Part shown: in pieces, positions 18,337 through 25,277 of the stretch
Layout of the letters: every line of letters begins with the position of its first letter
How positions within the stretch are numbered: the first letter of the stretch is position 1
Origin: Acidimicrobiaceae bacterium
Lineage (GTDB): Bacteria; Actinomycetota; Acidimicrobiia; Acidimicrobiales; Aldehydirespiratoraceae
Direction: 5' to 3'
Assembly: GCA_009843915.1 (NCBI GenBank)
Contig: VYCM01000072.1
Coordinates: forward strand, 1-35,956
Length of the DNA stretch: 35,956 nt
The notes under the pieces: model-generated
Seen by the model: the letters and a program-made list of their open reading frames with translations, nothing else
What the model was told of the DNA's origin: nothing
Databases searched by the model: none
Translations under genes and position numbers: made by a program

Positions 18337-18528
18337 CTAGATGCCCAGGTCCCGCAGCATCCTCTCATCCGACGAGGACACCTCGGCCGGGGCCCGCAAC
18401 TGGCGCTTGCGCTTGGGGGACTTCTTCTCGAGGATGTGGTTCTTGTTGGTCCGGCGCCGTCGCAGCTTGCCGGTGCCGGTGCGGCGGAAGCGCTTGGCTG
18501 CGCCCCGGTGTGTCTTCATCTTGGGCAT
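18337..18528 (-). CDS. rpmI: 50S ribosomal protein L35
   Basis: This is a small basic large-subunit protein of 63 residues with the family start [20 protein letters not shown], followed by [17 protein letters not shown]. It lies between infC and rplT as in nearly all bacteria, 60 bases after infC. An AGAGAAG Shine-Dalgarno-like stretch precedes the ATG. Confidence 0.97.
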   Translation of the reverse strand: MPKMKTHRGAAKRFRRTGTGKLRRRRTNKNHILEKKSPKRKRQLRAPAEVSSSDERMLRDLGI

Positions 18529-18588
18529 GGTTGATCTTCTCTGGTTCGACTGCTCGCCTCGGTGTGGGAGCGAAAGGCCGGTGACGTC

Positions 18589-19191
<603 letters not shown>

Positions 19192-19200
19192 CGCCTTTCA

Positions 19201-19206
19201 CTCCTC
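19201..19206 (-). promoter_or_regulatory. Shine-Dalgarno of infC, supports a non-AUG start
   Basis: GAGGAG on the minus strand stands 9 nt before the ATA codon at 19191-19189. It is the only strong Shine-Dalgarno near the infC 5' end, and no ATG, GTG or TTG lies at a suitable distance in the infC frame. Confidence 0.6.
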
Positions 19207-19237
19207 GTGAGCACGGAACCTCCGTATTCGGGCGGAA

Positions 19238-19259
19238 CGCCCCGGCCGCGGCCGGGGCG
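19238..19259. repeat. 22-bp perfect GC palindrome in the infC leader
   Basis: Every base from 19238 to 19259 pairs with its mirror, centred on CCGCGG, and all are G or C. In the infC leader RNA it would fold into a very stable hairpin about 32 nt before the Shine-Dalgarno. No T-tract follows on either strand, so it is not a classical terminator. It may be a regulatory hairpin of the infC operon or a protein-binding site in the divergent promoter region. Confidence 0.6.
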
Positions 19260-19282
19260 CATGTCCGCTGGATTGACCCCGG

Positions 19283-19289
19283 TAGGGTA
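19283..19289. promoter_or_regulatory. Candidate overlapping -10 boxes between infC and the DUF1844 gene
   Basis: TAGGGTA reads as TAGGGT rightward and TACCCT leftward, so both strands fit TANNNT. It lies about 60 bases from the rightward start codon and about 90 from the infC start. No convincing -35 is present for either direction, so the call is weak. Confidence 0.25.
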
Positions 19290-19347
19290 GCAGCCGGTCG
19301 CGGCATGCGGCCAAGAGCGAGCGCGAGCGTGAGCCGGAGGTGTTCGG

Positions 19348-19839
19348 ATGAGCACGCTGTGGACCCCCGGAGGCGAAGTACCGGTCGGCGACCGCCGGTC
19401 GGATGCCGGTCCTGCGAGCCACGACACCTCGGCGGCCGACGCTGGAGCCGCCGTGCACGAGGAGTTCGACCTCGACAGCCTGTCACCGGAGGAGCGCGAG
19501 CAGGCCGAGCAGTACATACGGGAGCTGGCCGAATCCCGCGAGCGGCTGAAGGCGGTACCCGCTTCGGTGGTGGTCGCCAACCACGCCATGGGCCTTTACG
19601 AGCTGGCCGCCCTGCACCTCTCGAGCCAGCCGCCGAACTTCGTGGAGGGGGCGGTGGCGATCGACGCCTTGGGCGCGCTGCTGGACGGGATGAAGGGCCG
19701 CCTCGGCGAGGCGGAGCCCACACTGCAGGACGCCCTGTCCCAGATCCGGATGGCCTTCGTCCAGCTCAAGAACCGCCCTGAAGACGTAGACGCCGGAGAC
19801 TCCGGCGACGACGGCTCGGCGGACGATCCCGCCACCTAG
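19348..19839 (+). CDS. DUF1844-family protein
   Basis: The function is unknown. The protein has 163 residues. Residues 1-45 are polar and probably disordered, 46-70 form a charged helix (SPEEREQAEQYIRELAESRE), and about 75-140 match the small helical DUF1844 pattern: VVANHAMGLYELAALHLSS, then AIDALGALLDGMKGRL and ALSQIRMAFVQL. The C-terminus is an acidic tail. The ATG has GGAGG 7 nt upstream. A DUF1844 gene divergent from infC is a recurrent actinobacterial arrangement (from memory), which hints at a role near translation or cell growth, but nothing here shows it. It converges with hisG, with 5 bases between the stops. Confidence 0.88.
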   Translation: MSTLWTPGGEVPVGDRRSDAGPASHDTSAADAGAAVHEEFDLDSLSPEEREQAEQYIRELAESRERLKAVPASVVVANHAMGLYELAALHLSSQPPNFVEGAVAIDALGALLDGMKGRLGEAEPTLQDALSQIRMAFVQLKNRPEDVDAGDSGDDGSADDPAT

Positions 19840-19844
19840 ACCTC

Positions 19845-20720
19845 CTACGGGACGATCTTGGAAATGGGCATCTCCACGATGTCGCTGGCGCCTAGGTCGC
19901 GCAGGGCGGGGATCAGGATGTTGATCTCGCTGCGGGGCACCACCGTCTCGACCGCGTAGCCCGCGCCCTGGAACAGCTCGTTGACGGTGGGGGCCTTCAT
20001 GGCCGGCAGGATCTCGATCACGTCGTCGAGCGCGTCCGCGCCCACGTTCAGCTTCACCAGCACCTTGCCCCGGGCCTCCAGCACGCCCTGAAGCAGCGTG
20101 TAGATCTGCCCCATGGCGTGCCGCTTGTCGGCGGCGGCCGCGGCTACCGGGTTGGCGATCAGCTCGGTGTAGGAGGTCAGCAGGGTGTCGATGATCCGCA
20201 GTCCGGCGGCCCTCAGCGCCCGACCGGTCTCGGTGATCTCGACCACCGCGTCCACGATGTCGGGCACCTTGGCCTCGGTGGCGCCGTAGCTGAGCGCGAT
20301 CTGGGCCTCGATGCCGGCGTCGGCGAAGAACCGTCGGGTGAGCGCTGGGTACTCGGTCGACACCCGCACACCCTGCGGGAGGTCGGCGACTCTCTGGTAG
20401 TGCGACCCGTCGGCCACGGCCAGCACCACCCGGATCGGCAACGACGTGGCCTTCGAGTACTGCAGCTCCCCCAGCGAGACCACCTCGCTTCCTGTCTCCT
20501 CCACCCAGTCCCGGCCGGTGATGCCGATGTCGAACAGACCGTCGGCGATGTAGACCGGGATCTCCTGGGGCCGCAGGATCCTGACGTCGTCGATGCGCGG
20601 GTCGGCCACCGACGCCTTGTAGGCCACGTCGGAGGAGCGTCGGACCGGCAGGTCGGCGGCCTCAAACAACTCGAGCGTGGACTTCTCGAGCGATCCCTTG
20701 GGGAGAACGAGCTTCAGCAT
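19845..20720 (-). CDS. hisG: ATP phosphoribosyltransferase, long form
   Basis: It joins ATP and PRPP, the first committed step of histidine synthesis. The 291-residue protein is the long, HisZ-independent form: a periplasmic-binding-like catalytic domain with LVLPKGSL at the start, DIGITGRDWVEE (about 63-74) and DAVVEITETGRAL, then a C-terminal ACT-like regulatory domain (about 215-290) expected to bind histidine for feedback inhibition. It stands alone here, with no hisE or other his gene in the window. The 103-base gap upstream holds a TAGCCT -10 candidate and an AGGA Shine-Dalgarno. Confidence 0.96.
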   Translation of the reverse strand: MLKLVLPKGSLEKSTLELFEAADLPVRRSSDVAYKASVADPRIDDVRILRPQEIPVYIADGLFDIGITGRDWVEETGSEVVSLGELQYSKATSLPIRVVLAVADGSHYQRVADLPQGVRVSTEYPALTRRFFADAGIEAQIALSYGATEAKVPDIVDAVVEITETGRALRAAGLRIIDTLLTSYTELIANPVAAAAADKRHAMGQIYTLLQGVLEARGKVLVKLNVGADALDDVIEILPAMKAPTVNELFQGAGYAVETVVPRSEINILIPALRDLGASDIVEMPISKIVP

Positions 20721-20766
20721 CTCCGGTCCTGTGGCGATTGACGGCGAGGGTTCTTCGGCCGCGCCG

Positions 20767-20772
20767 AGGCTA
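20767..20772 (-). promoter_or_regulatory. Candidate -10 box of hisG
   Basis: TAGCCT on the minus strand, preceded by GG, lies 46 nt before the hisG ATG. This predicts a leader of about 40 nt, consistent with the AGGA Shine-Dalgarno near 20727. No clear -35 is visible. Confidence 0.3.
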
Positions 20773-20823
20773 CCGGCGCACAGGCGGCGCGCTGCCTCGG
20801 ACCTGATGTCCAGGGCTGCTGCC

Positions 20824-21324
20824 CTAACCGCCGTGGGGATGAGGGTCGTAGTTGTCGACGAGGAGCCGGACAGCGTGACCGACGACGTCGATCACGGCCT
20901 CGACCGTCTCCACGCAGCCCTTCGATGAACCGGGTGAGTTGAGGACCAGAGCAGTGCCGATCGTGCCCGCAGTGCCCCGGGAGAGCCGGCCGAGCGGGTT
21001 GACCAACCGCATGGCCTCAGCCAGGCCGGGCGCCTCGCGGTCGAGCACCGCCTTGGTTCCCTCCGGAGTGGCGTCGCGAGGCCCGAAGCCGGTGCCCCCG
21101 GTGGTGACGATCAGCCCGTGGAACCCGTCGGCCAGCCGGCGCAACTCCCCTGCCACCGACTCCACTCCGTCGGACACTGCGGACCGCTCGACCACCGTCC
21201 ACCCAGCTGACGATAGGTACGCCTCCAGCGCCTCGCCGCTGCGATCCTGCCGGGTGCCCTCGACCACGCCGTCGGACACGGTCAGCACCTTGGCTCGCAG
21301 ACCGGCATCGCCGCCGTTCGTCAT
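20824..21324 (-). CDS. MogA/MoaB-family molybdenum cofactor protein
   Basis: Members of this family adenylylate molybdopterin or help insert molybdenum during cofactor synthesis. The 166-residue protein shows the family core: KVLTVSDGVVEGTRQDRSG near the N-terminus, IVTTGGTGFGPRDATPE (about 71-87) and GTIGTALVLNSPGSSKGC (about 119-136). MogA and MoaB cannot be told apart from sequence alone. No other cofactor gene is nearby. The ATG is preceded by TAGGGT at the spacing expected of a leaderless transcript, so it is probably transcribed on its own. Confidence 0.92.
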   Translation of the reverse strand: MTNGGDAGLRAKVLTVSDGVVEGTRQDRSGEALEAYLSSAGWTVVERSAVSDGVESVAGELRRLADGFHGLIVTTGGTGFGPRDATPEGTKAVLDREAPGLAEAMRLVNPLGRLSRGTAGTIGTALVLNSPGSSKGCVETVEAVIDVVGHAVRLLVDNYDPHPHGG

Positions 21325-21330
21325 GTCCCG

Positions 21331-21336
21331 ACCCTA
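21331..21336 (-). promoter_or_regulatory. -10 box of the mogA/moaB-like gene, leaderless
   Basis: TAGGGT on the minus strand is followed by 6 nt (CGGGAC) and the ATG. This spacing puts the transcription start on the A of the start codon. No Shine-Dalgarno or good -35 is present. Confidence 0.45.
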
Positions 21337-21412
21337 TCCACAGCCCTCGGCCTCCGTCGTCCCGCCGAACTGGCAGCCCAGAGTGCCCGAACGGGACCCC
21401 ACCGCTGCCAAT

Positions 21413-22573
21413 TCACACCCGCCGCCAGCGGAATAGGGCCATGCCGTCGTGGTCGGCTTCGGGGAGCAGTATCGCGCCGCAGCCATGGGACTGCCAGGGC
21501 TCCGGCGGGGGCGGCAGTGGCTCCAAGCGGTCGTCTGCCGACAGATCGGCCGCCACCGCCAGCGTCTCAGCGGCCGTGAGCGTGCACACGCTGTAGACGA
21601 GCTGGCCACCCGGGCGCAGCAGCTCGGCAGCCGCAGTTAGCAAGGCCCGCTGCAGTTCGGCCAGACGCGTCACAGCCGTCTGTTCGATCCTCCAGCGCGC
21701 GTCAGGACGGCGCCTGAGAGTTCCCAGACCGCTGCACGGCGCGTCCACCAGCACCGCGTCGGCACGGCCGCACCGCAACGGAGGATGCCGGGCATCTGCT
21801 ACCAGAACCTGCATCGAGGACGCACCAAGATCCCTGCGGTTGGCTTCCAGCCGCCTGGTGCGACCCGGATGGGAGTCGCAGGCGACCACCCGGACACCTC
21901 GCGCCGCCAGCGCGGTTGCCTTACCTCCAGGCGCGGCGCACAGATCGACCACCAAGTCTCCGGGTTGCGCGTCAACGGCGTCCACGACGAGTTGAGAACT
22001 CAGATCCTGCACGTAGCCGTCGTCGCGCCGGTGCACTGGGGCCGGGCTGTTCATCGACTCCAGCGCGGCCAGGGCCGCAGAGCGGCCGAGGTCGTCGGCC
22101 AGGGTGTCGACTATCCAGTCCGGGTAGCTGAGCCGGGTCGGGTCGTCGGGCCAGTCAGGTGCGCCCGCGTCGGCAACGCGGCGAAGCACCGCATTAACCA
22201 GGGCCCGATGCTTGCGGGGTGCGGCCGACACGGTGGCCGACACGGCCGCGTAGACCGGCGTGCCCAGCTCGATGATCTGGTAAGCGCCCATGCGCAGAGC
22301 GGCCCTCGCCGGGGCCGGCGGCGCAGACACCAGAAAGGCGTCCAGAACCCAGTCGAGGGCCCGGCGGCGGCGGGTGACGCCGTAGACCAGCTCGGTGGCG
22401 AAGGCCCGGTCGCGTTCGTCAAGGTCGGCCTTCTTGAGCGCGGCGGGCAGAGCCACGTTGGCGTAGGCGCCCCCCGCGTCCACGCGAACCAGCACATCGA
22501 GCGCCAGCCGGCGGGCGTCGGTGGCCGCTTGCCGGCCGTTGGAAGGCTTCTCGGGGCGAGCCTGCCGGCTCAC
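21413..22573 (-). CDS. rsmB: 16S rRNA (cytosine-C5) methyltransferase, RsmB/Sun family
   Basis: It methylates a 16S rRNA cytosine (C967 in E. coli). Residues about 18-140 form the NusB-like RNA-binding domain, and about 190-385 the SAM methyltransferase domain with DLCAAPGGKATALA, the catalytic VDAPCSGLGTLRR and the second-cysteine motif YSVCTLTAAET. The protein has 386 residues, shorter than E. coli RsmB (429). The region between the NusB domain and YVQDLSSQLV is reduced to a few residues (NSPAPVHRRDDG), so most of the small N1 subdomain is missing. The GTG start overlaps the fmt stop as GTGA; it is the third gene of def-fmt-rsmB. Confidence 0.94.
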   Translation of the reverse strand: MSRQARPEKPSNGRQAATDARRLALDVLVRVDAGGAYANVALPAALKKADLDERDRAFATELVYGVTRRRRALDWVLDAFLVSAPPAPARAALRMGAYQIIELGTPVYAAVSATVSAAPRKHRALVNAVLRRVADAGAPDWPDDPTRLSYPDWIVDTLADDLGRSAALAALESMNSPAPVHRRDDGYVQDLSSQLVVDAVDAQPGDLVVDLCAAPGGKATALAARGVRVVACDSHPGRTRRLEANRRDLGASSMQVLVADARHPPLRCGRADAVLVDAPCSGLGTLRRRPDARWRIEQTAVTRLAELQRALLTAAAELLRPGGQLVYSVCTLTAAETLAVAADLSADDRLEPLPPPPEPWQSHGCGAILLPEADHDGMALFRWRRV

Positions 22574-23475
22574 TCGAATCGCTCGCCTCCGGCGATGCGA
22601 GCGCCGTTGGCCCAGTCGCGGGCCGGGGCCGCGGCCCGCCCCTCTGACTGCAAGGTCACGAGTTCGACCTCGCCGCTACCGGTGGCGACCTTCACCGCCG
22701 GACCGTCACCGGATCGCGGCACCAGCGAGATCGCGCCGGCGGCGCCGGGCTGGCCGTTGCCGGCTGCGAGCCGGGCCTCCAGCACCTTGAGGCGCCGGTC
22801 CCGGTAGGTGGTCCAAGCACCGCCGACCCGCACCAGCCGCAGGACATGCTCGGCGGGCGCGGACCAGTCGACCCGCAACTCCGAGGGACTGATCTTGTCG
22901 GCCCAGGTCATCTCGCCCGACTGAGGCACCGAATCACCGAACCCCTCGCTCAGGGCATCCAGCAGCAGCCCGATGCCCAGCTCGCAGAGCCGGGCCCGCA
23001 GCTCGGTGACCGACTCTTGCGGTTCGATCGGCGTCGCCGCCCGCCGGTACACGGCCCCGGTGTCGATCTCGGAGGCCACATCCATCAGGCAAACCCCGGT
23101 CTCGGTGTCGCCGGCCAGGATGGCACGCTCCACCGGTGCCGCCCCCCGCCAGCGAGGCAGCAGCGAGAAGTGCAGGTTGACAGTGCGGCGGCGTTCGAGG
23201 AGCTCATCAGGAATGTGCTCGCCGTAGGCGACGACGATGCTCAGATCGGCCTCAACGTGCAGGGCATCGGAAAGGTCGCAGGTGACGGCCAGCCCCATCT
23301 CGGCGGCCGTGGCCGCCACCGGCGAGGGGATGGGTTCCTGGCGCCGGCCCCGCCGCTTGGGGGGACGGGTGACCACCAGCGCGACGTCGTGGCCGGCGCG
23401 GTACAGGGCCTGCAGGGGCGGCACCGCCACTTCCGGTGTGCCGAAGTAGACGACGCGCGCTGGCGTCGCCTTCAC
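22570..23475 (-). CDS. fmt: Methionyl-tRNA formyltransferase
   Basis: It formylates initiator Met-tRNA with 10-formyltetrahydrofolate. The 301-residue protein has the N-terminal FGTPEVAVPPLQAL block, catalytic N100 and H102 in NLHFSLLPRWRGAAP, and D138 in EIDTG; the C-terminal OB-like tRNA-binding domain starts near 205. The start is GTG 23475, overlapping the def stop as GTGA, and gives the standard N-terminus. Pairing with def fits: Def removes the formyl group that Fmt adds. Confidence 0.96.
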   Translation of the reverse strand: MKATPARVVYFGTPEVAVPPLQALYRAGHDVALVVTRPPKRRGRRQEPIPSPVAATAAEMGLAVTCDLSDALHVEADLSIVVAYGEHIPDELLERRRTVNLHFSLLPRWRGAAPVERAILAGDTETGVCLMDVASEIDTGAVYRRAATPIEPQESVTELRARLCELGIGLLLDALSEGFGDSVPQSGEMTWADKISPSELRVDWSAPAEHVLRLVRVGGAWTTYRDRRLKVLEARLAAGNGQPGAAGAISLVPRSGDGPAVKVATGSGEVELVTLQSEGRAAAPARDWANGARIAGGERFE

Positions 23476-24035
23476 AGCAGGCGCAGACCGGTCGAAGTCG
23501 CGTCCCCTCCTACCTCCGACGGCCGCATCGCCGTCGTCGAGCCGGACCCGATCCCCAGCTCGCGCAGCGTGCGCAGAGCGGCCTTGCGGGTGGCCTCGTC
23601 GAGCCGTTCGATGAGCAGCGTCCCGTCGAGGTGGTCCAACTCGTGCTGGAACAGACGGGCTTCGATCTCGTCGGCCTCGACGGAGACCTCGTTGCCGTCC
23701 AGGTCGCGGCCGATGACGTGGACCTGCTTGGGCCTGACGATCTCCCACGACAGCCCCGGAACGGACAGGCACCCCTCGTCGTAGACCCACTCACCGTCGG
23801 ATTCGACGATCTGCGGGTTGACGATGGTGCGCGGTCCGTCGCCCAGATCCCAGACGAACAGGCGCTTCTGCACCCCGATCTGGGGCGCGGCCAGCCCCAC
23901 CCCCTCCGCGGCGTACATCGTCTCCACCATTCCCTCGACGATGCGCACCAGCGTGGCATCGACGTCGGCTACGTCGGCGGCGCGGCGGCGCAAGACCGGA
24001 TCACCGATGATGCGTATGTCGTAGGGGGCCACCAC
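23472..24035 (-). CDS. def: Peptide deformylase
   Basis: This metalloenzyme removes the formyl group from nascent proteins. The 187-residue protein has all three motifs: GVGLAAPQIG (45-54), EGCLSVPG with metal ligand C89, and HELDH with ligands H131 and H135 and catalytic E132. The length and C-terminal tail resemble the actinobacterial type. The start is GTG 24035 (a second GTG follows directly), with TAGCCT ending exactly 6 nt upstream, so the mRNA is probably leaderless. It heads the def-fmt-rsmB operon. Confidence 0.96.
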   Translation of the reverse strand: MVAPYDIRIIGDPVLRRRAADVADVDATLVRIVEGMVETMYAAEGVGLAAPQIGVQKRLFVWDLGDGPRTIVNPQIVESDGEWVYDEGCLSVPGLSWEIVRPKQVHVIGRDLDGNEVSVEADEIEARLFQHELDHLDGTLLIERLDEATRKAALRTLRELGIGSGSTTAMRPSEVGGDATSTGLRLL

Positions 24036-24041
24036 CGTTTG

Positions 24042-24051
24042 AGGCTACCGT
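24042..24051. promoter_or_regulatory. Divergent overlapping -10 boxes of def and the methyltransferase gene
   Basis: Leftward, TAGCCT (24047-24042) ends 6 nt before the def GTG. Rightward, TACCGT (24046-24051) ends 6 nt before the methyltransferase ATG. The boxes share the TA at 24046-24047. Both genes would be leaderless, and the whole intergenic region is 22 bases, so the polymerases cannot occupy both promoters at once. Confidence 0.5.
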
Positions 24052-24057
24052 CGCGCC

Positions 24058-24702
24058 ATGGCCGATCCCGCTGCCGATCCCACCGCCCAGCCGGCCAGCG
24101 GGCAGTACTTCGAAGCCGAGCCCCTAGTGGCGGCTGCACCGCGGACGATCGCGGTGAACATCGGCGAGATGCAGTTGACGTTCGTGACCGATTCAGGGGT
24201 GTTCTCACCCGACCGGCTGGACGCAGGCACGCGTTTGCTGCTGCTCGAGGCGCCGCCGCTGGGTGCCGGCGACCGGCGGGTGCTGGACCTGGGATGCGGC
24301 TGGGGTCCCATCGCCTGCGTCGCGGGGCTGCGCTCCCCCGCAGCCGAGGTGCTGGCGGTGGACGTCAACGAGCGAGCGCTGAGCCTCACGGCCGGCAATG
24401 CCGAGCGCAACCGCGCCGGCAATGTGACGGTGGCGCGCCCCGACGAGGTGGACCCGGCGCACCGCTTCGACCGCATCCTGTGCAATCCGCCCATCCGCGT
24501 CGGCAAGAACGCCCTTCACGGATTGCTGGCCACCTGGCTCGACCGCCTCGCGACCGGCGGGCGGGCCCACCTCGTCGTGCATCGCCACCTCGGCAGCGAC
24601 TCGCTGGCCCGTTGGCTCACAGACCGGGGCCATGAAGTGGACCGGCTGGTATCGAGATCCGGTTACCGGCTCCTGGAGGTGGGCGCCGTGAGCACGACAT
24701 GA
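24058..24702 (+). CDS. Class I SAM-dependent methyltransferase, RsmC-like
   Basis: This is probably an RNA or DNA guanine/adenine N-methyltransferase of the MTS (RsmC C-terminal domain) type. In 214 residues it shows the lead-in TDSGVFSPDRLDAGTRLLL (about 41-59), SAM motif I DLGCGWGPIA (about 78-87), the acidic motif VLAVDVNERAL, and the catalytic CNPPIRVGKN (about 141-150). The substrate is unknown; RsmC itself methylates 16S G1207. It overlaps the next gene as ATGA, so the two RNA-methylation-like genes form a small operon. A leaderless start is suggested by TACCGT 6 nt upstream. Confidence 0.9.
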   Translation: MADPAADPTAQPASGQYFEAEPLVAAAPRTIAVNIGEMQLTFVTDSGVFSPDRLDAGTRLLLLEAPPLGAGDRRVLDLGCGWGPIACVAGLRSPAAEVLAVDVNERALSLTAGNAERNRAGNVTVARPDEVDPAHRFDRILCNPPIRVGKNALHGLLATWLDRLATGGRAHLVVHRHLGSDSLARWLTDRGHEVDRLVSRSGYRLLEVGAVSTT

Positions 24703-25238
24703 ACCGGCTCGACTCCACCGGTCTCAAGCGGCTGCACCGCGAGTGGCGCAGGCGCGGCCACGGGCGTCTGGCTCTGGTGCTGGACCGGGTGCAGAACCCC
24801 CTCAACGTCGGTGCGATCGCCCGCACCGCCGCGGCCGAGCGAGTCGAACACGTCTATCTGGGTGGCGGCGCCTCCCCCGAGGAGCCCAAGGCGGCCAAGA
24901 CGTCGATGGGAACCGAGCGCTACCTGTCGTGGAGCCGGTTCGACGACCCGGCGGCCGCACTCGACGCAGCCCGAGCCGGCGGCTACCGGATCGTCGCTGT
25001 GGAGCTGGCCACCCAGGCCCGGCCACTGCACGAGCTCGACCTGACCGGCCCGGTCGCACTGGTGGTCGGCAACGAGGATCACGGCCTGTCGACCGCCACC
25101 CTCAACGGTTGCGACGCGGTGGGCTTCATTCCCCAGCTCGGTCGGGTCGGCTCCCTCAACGTCGCCGCCGCGGCCGCCATCGCCATGTACGAGGCTCGCC
25201 GCCAGCAATGGACGGCCGAGTCGCCTGAACTTCAATGA
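24699..25238 (+). CDS. TrmH/SpoU-family RNA 2'-O-methyltransferase
   Basis: This SPOUT-fold enzyme has 179 residues, essentially one catalytic domain with a short N-terminal extension. Motif 1 is VLDRVQNPLNVGAIARTAAA (about 27-46), motif 2 is LVVGNEDHGLS (about 126-136) and motif 3 is IPQLGRVGSLNVAAAAAIAMYE (about 147-168). The closest likeness is tRNA Gm18 or similar tRNA ribose methyltransferases, but the substrate cannot be fixed. It is the second SpoU-type gene in the window. The last codons (Glu-Leu-Gln-stop) lie in the left arm of a perfect inverted repeat. Confidence 0.92.
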   Translation: MNRLDSTGLKRLHREWRRRGHGRLALVLDRVQNPLNVGAIARTAAAERVEHVYLGGGASPEEPKAAKTSMGTERYLSWSRFDDPAAALDAARAGGYRIVAVELATQARPLHELDLTGPVALVVGNEDHGLSTATLNGCDAVGFIPQLGRVGSLNVAAAAAIAMYEARRQQWTAESPELQ

Positions 25239-25277
25239 CTTGACCACCCTGGAGGTGGACAACTCATTGAAGTTCAG
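25225..25277. repeat. Nested inverted repeat spanning two convergent stop codons
   Basis: CTGAACTTCAATGA (25225-25238) and its exact complement TCATTGAAGTTCAG (25264-25277) form 14-bp arms around a 25-base centre that holds a second hairpin, CCACC-CTGGA-GGTGG (25244-25258). The arms are much richer in A/T than the flanks. The left arm ends in the TGA of the rightward methyltransferase; the right arm contains the TGA of leftward priA. It may work as a bidirectional terminator, but no T-tract follows on either strand; a small mobile-element remnant is the alternative. Confidence 0.7.

Noticed and set aside
20721..20823. hisE expected next to hisG.
   Set aside because: The gap is only 103 bases and shows no HisE-like coding sequence on either strand.
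20812..20825. AGGGC-TGCT-GCCCT hairpin at the 3' end of the mogA/moaB-like gene as a terminator.
   Set aside because: The stem is 5 bp, with no T-tract in the direction of transcription; too weak to call.
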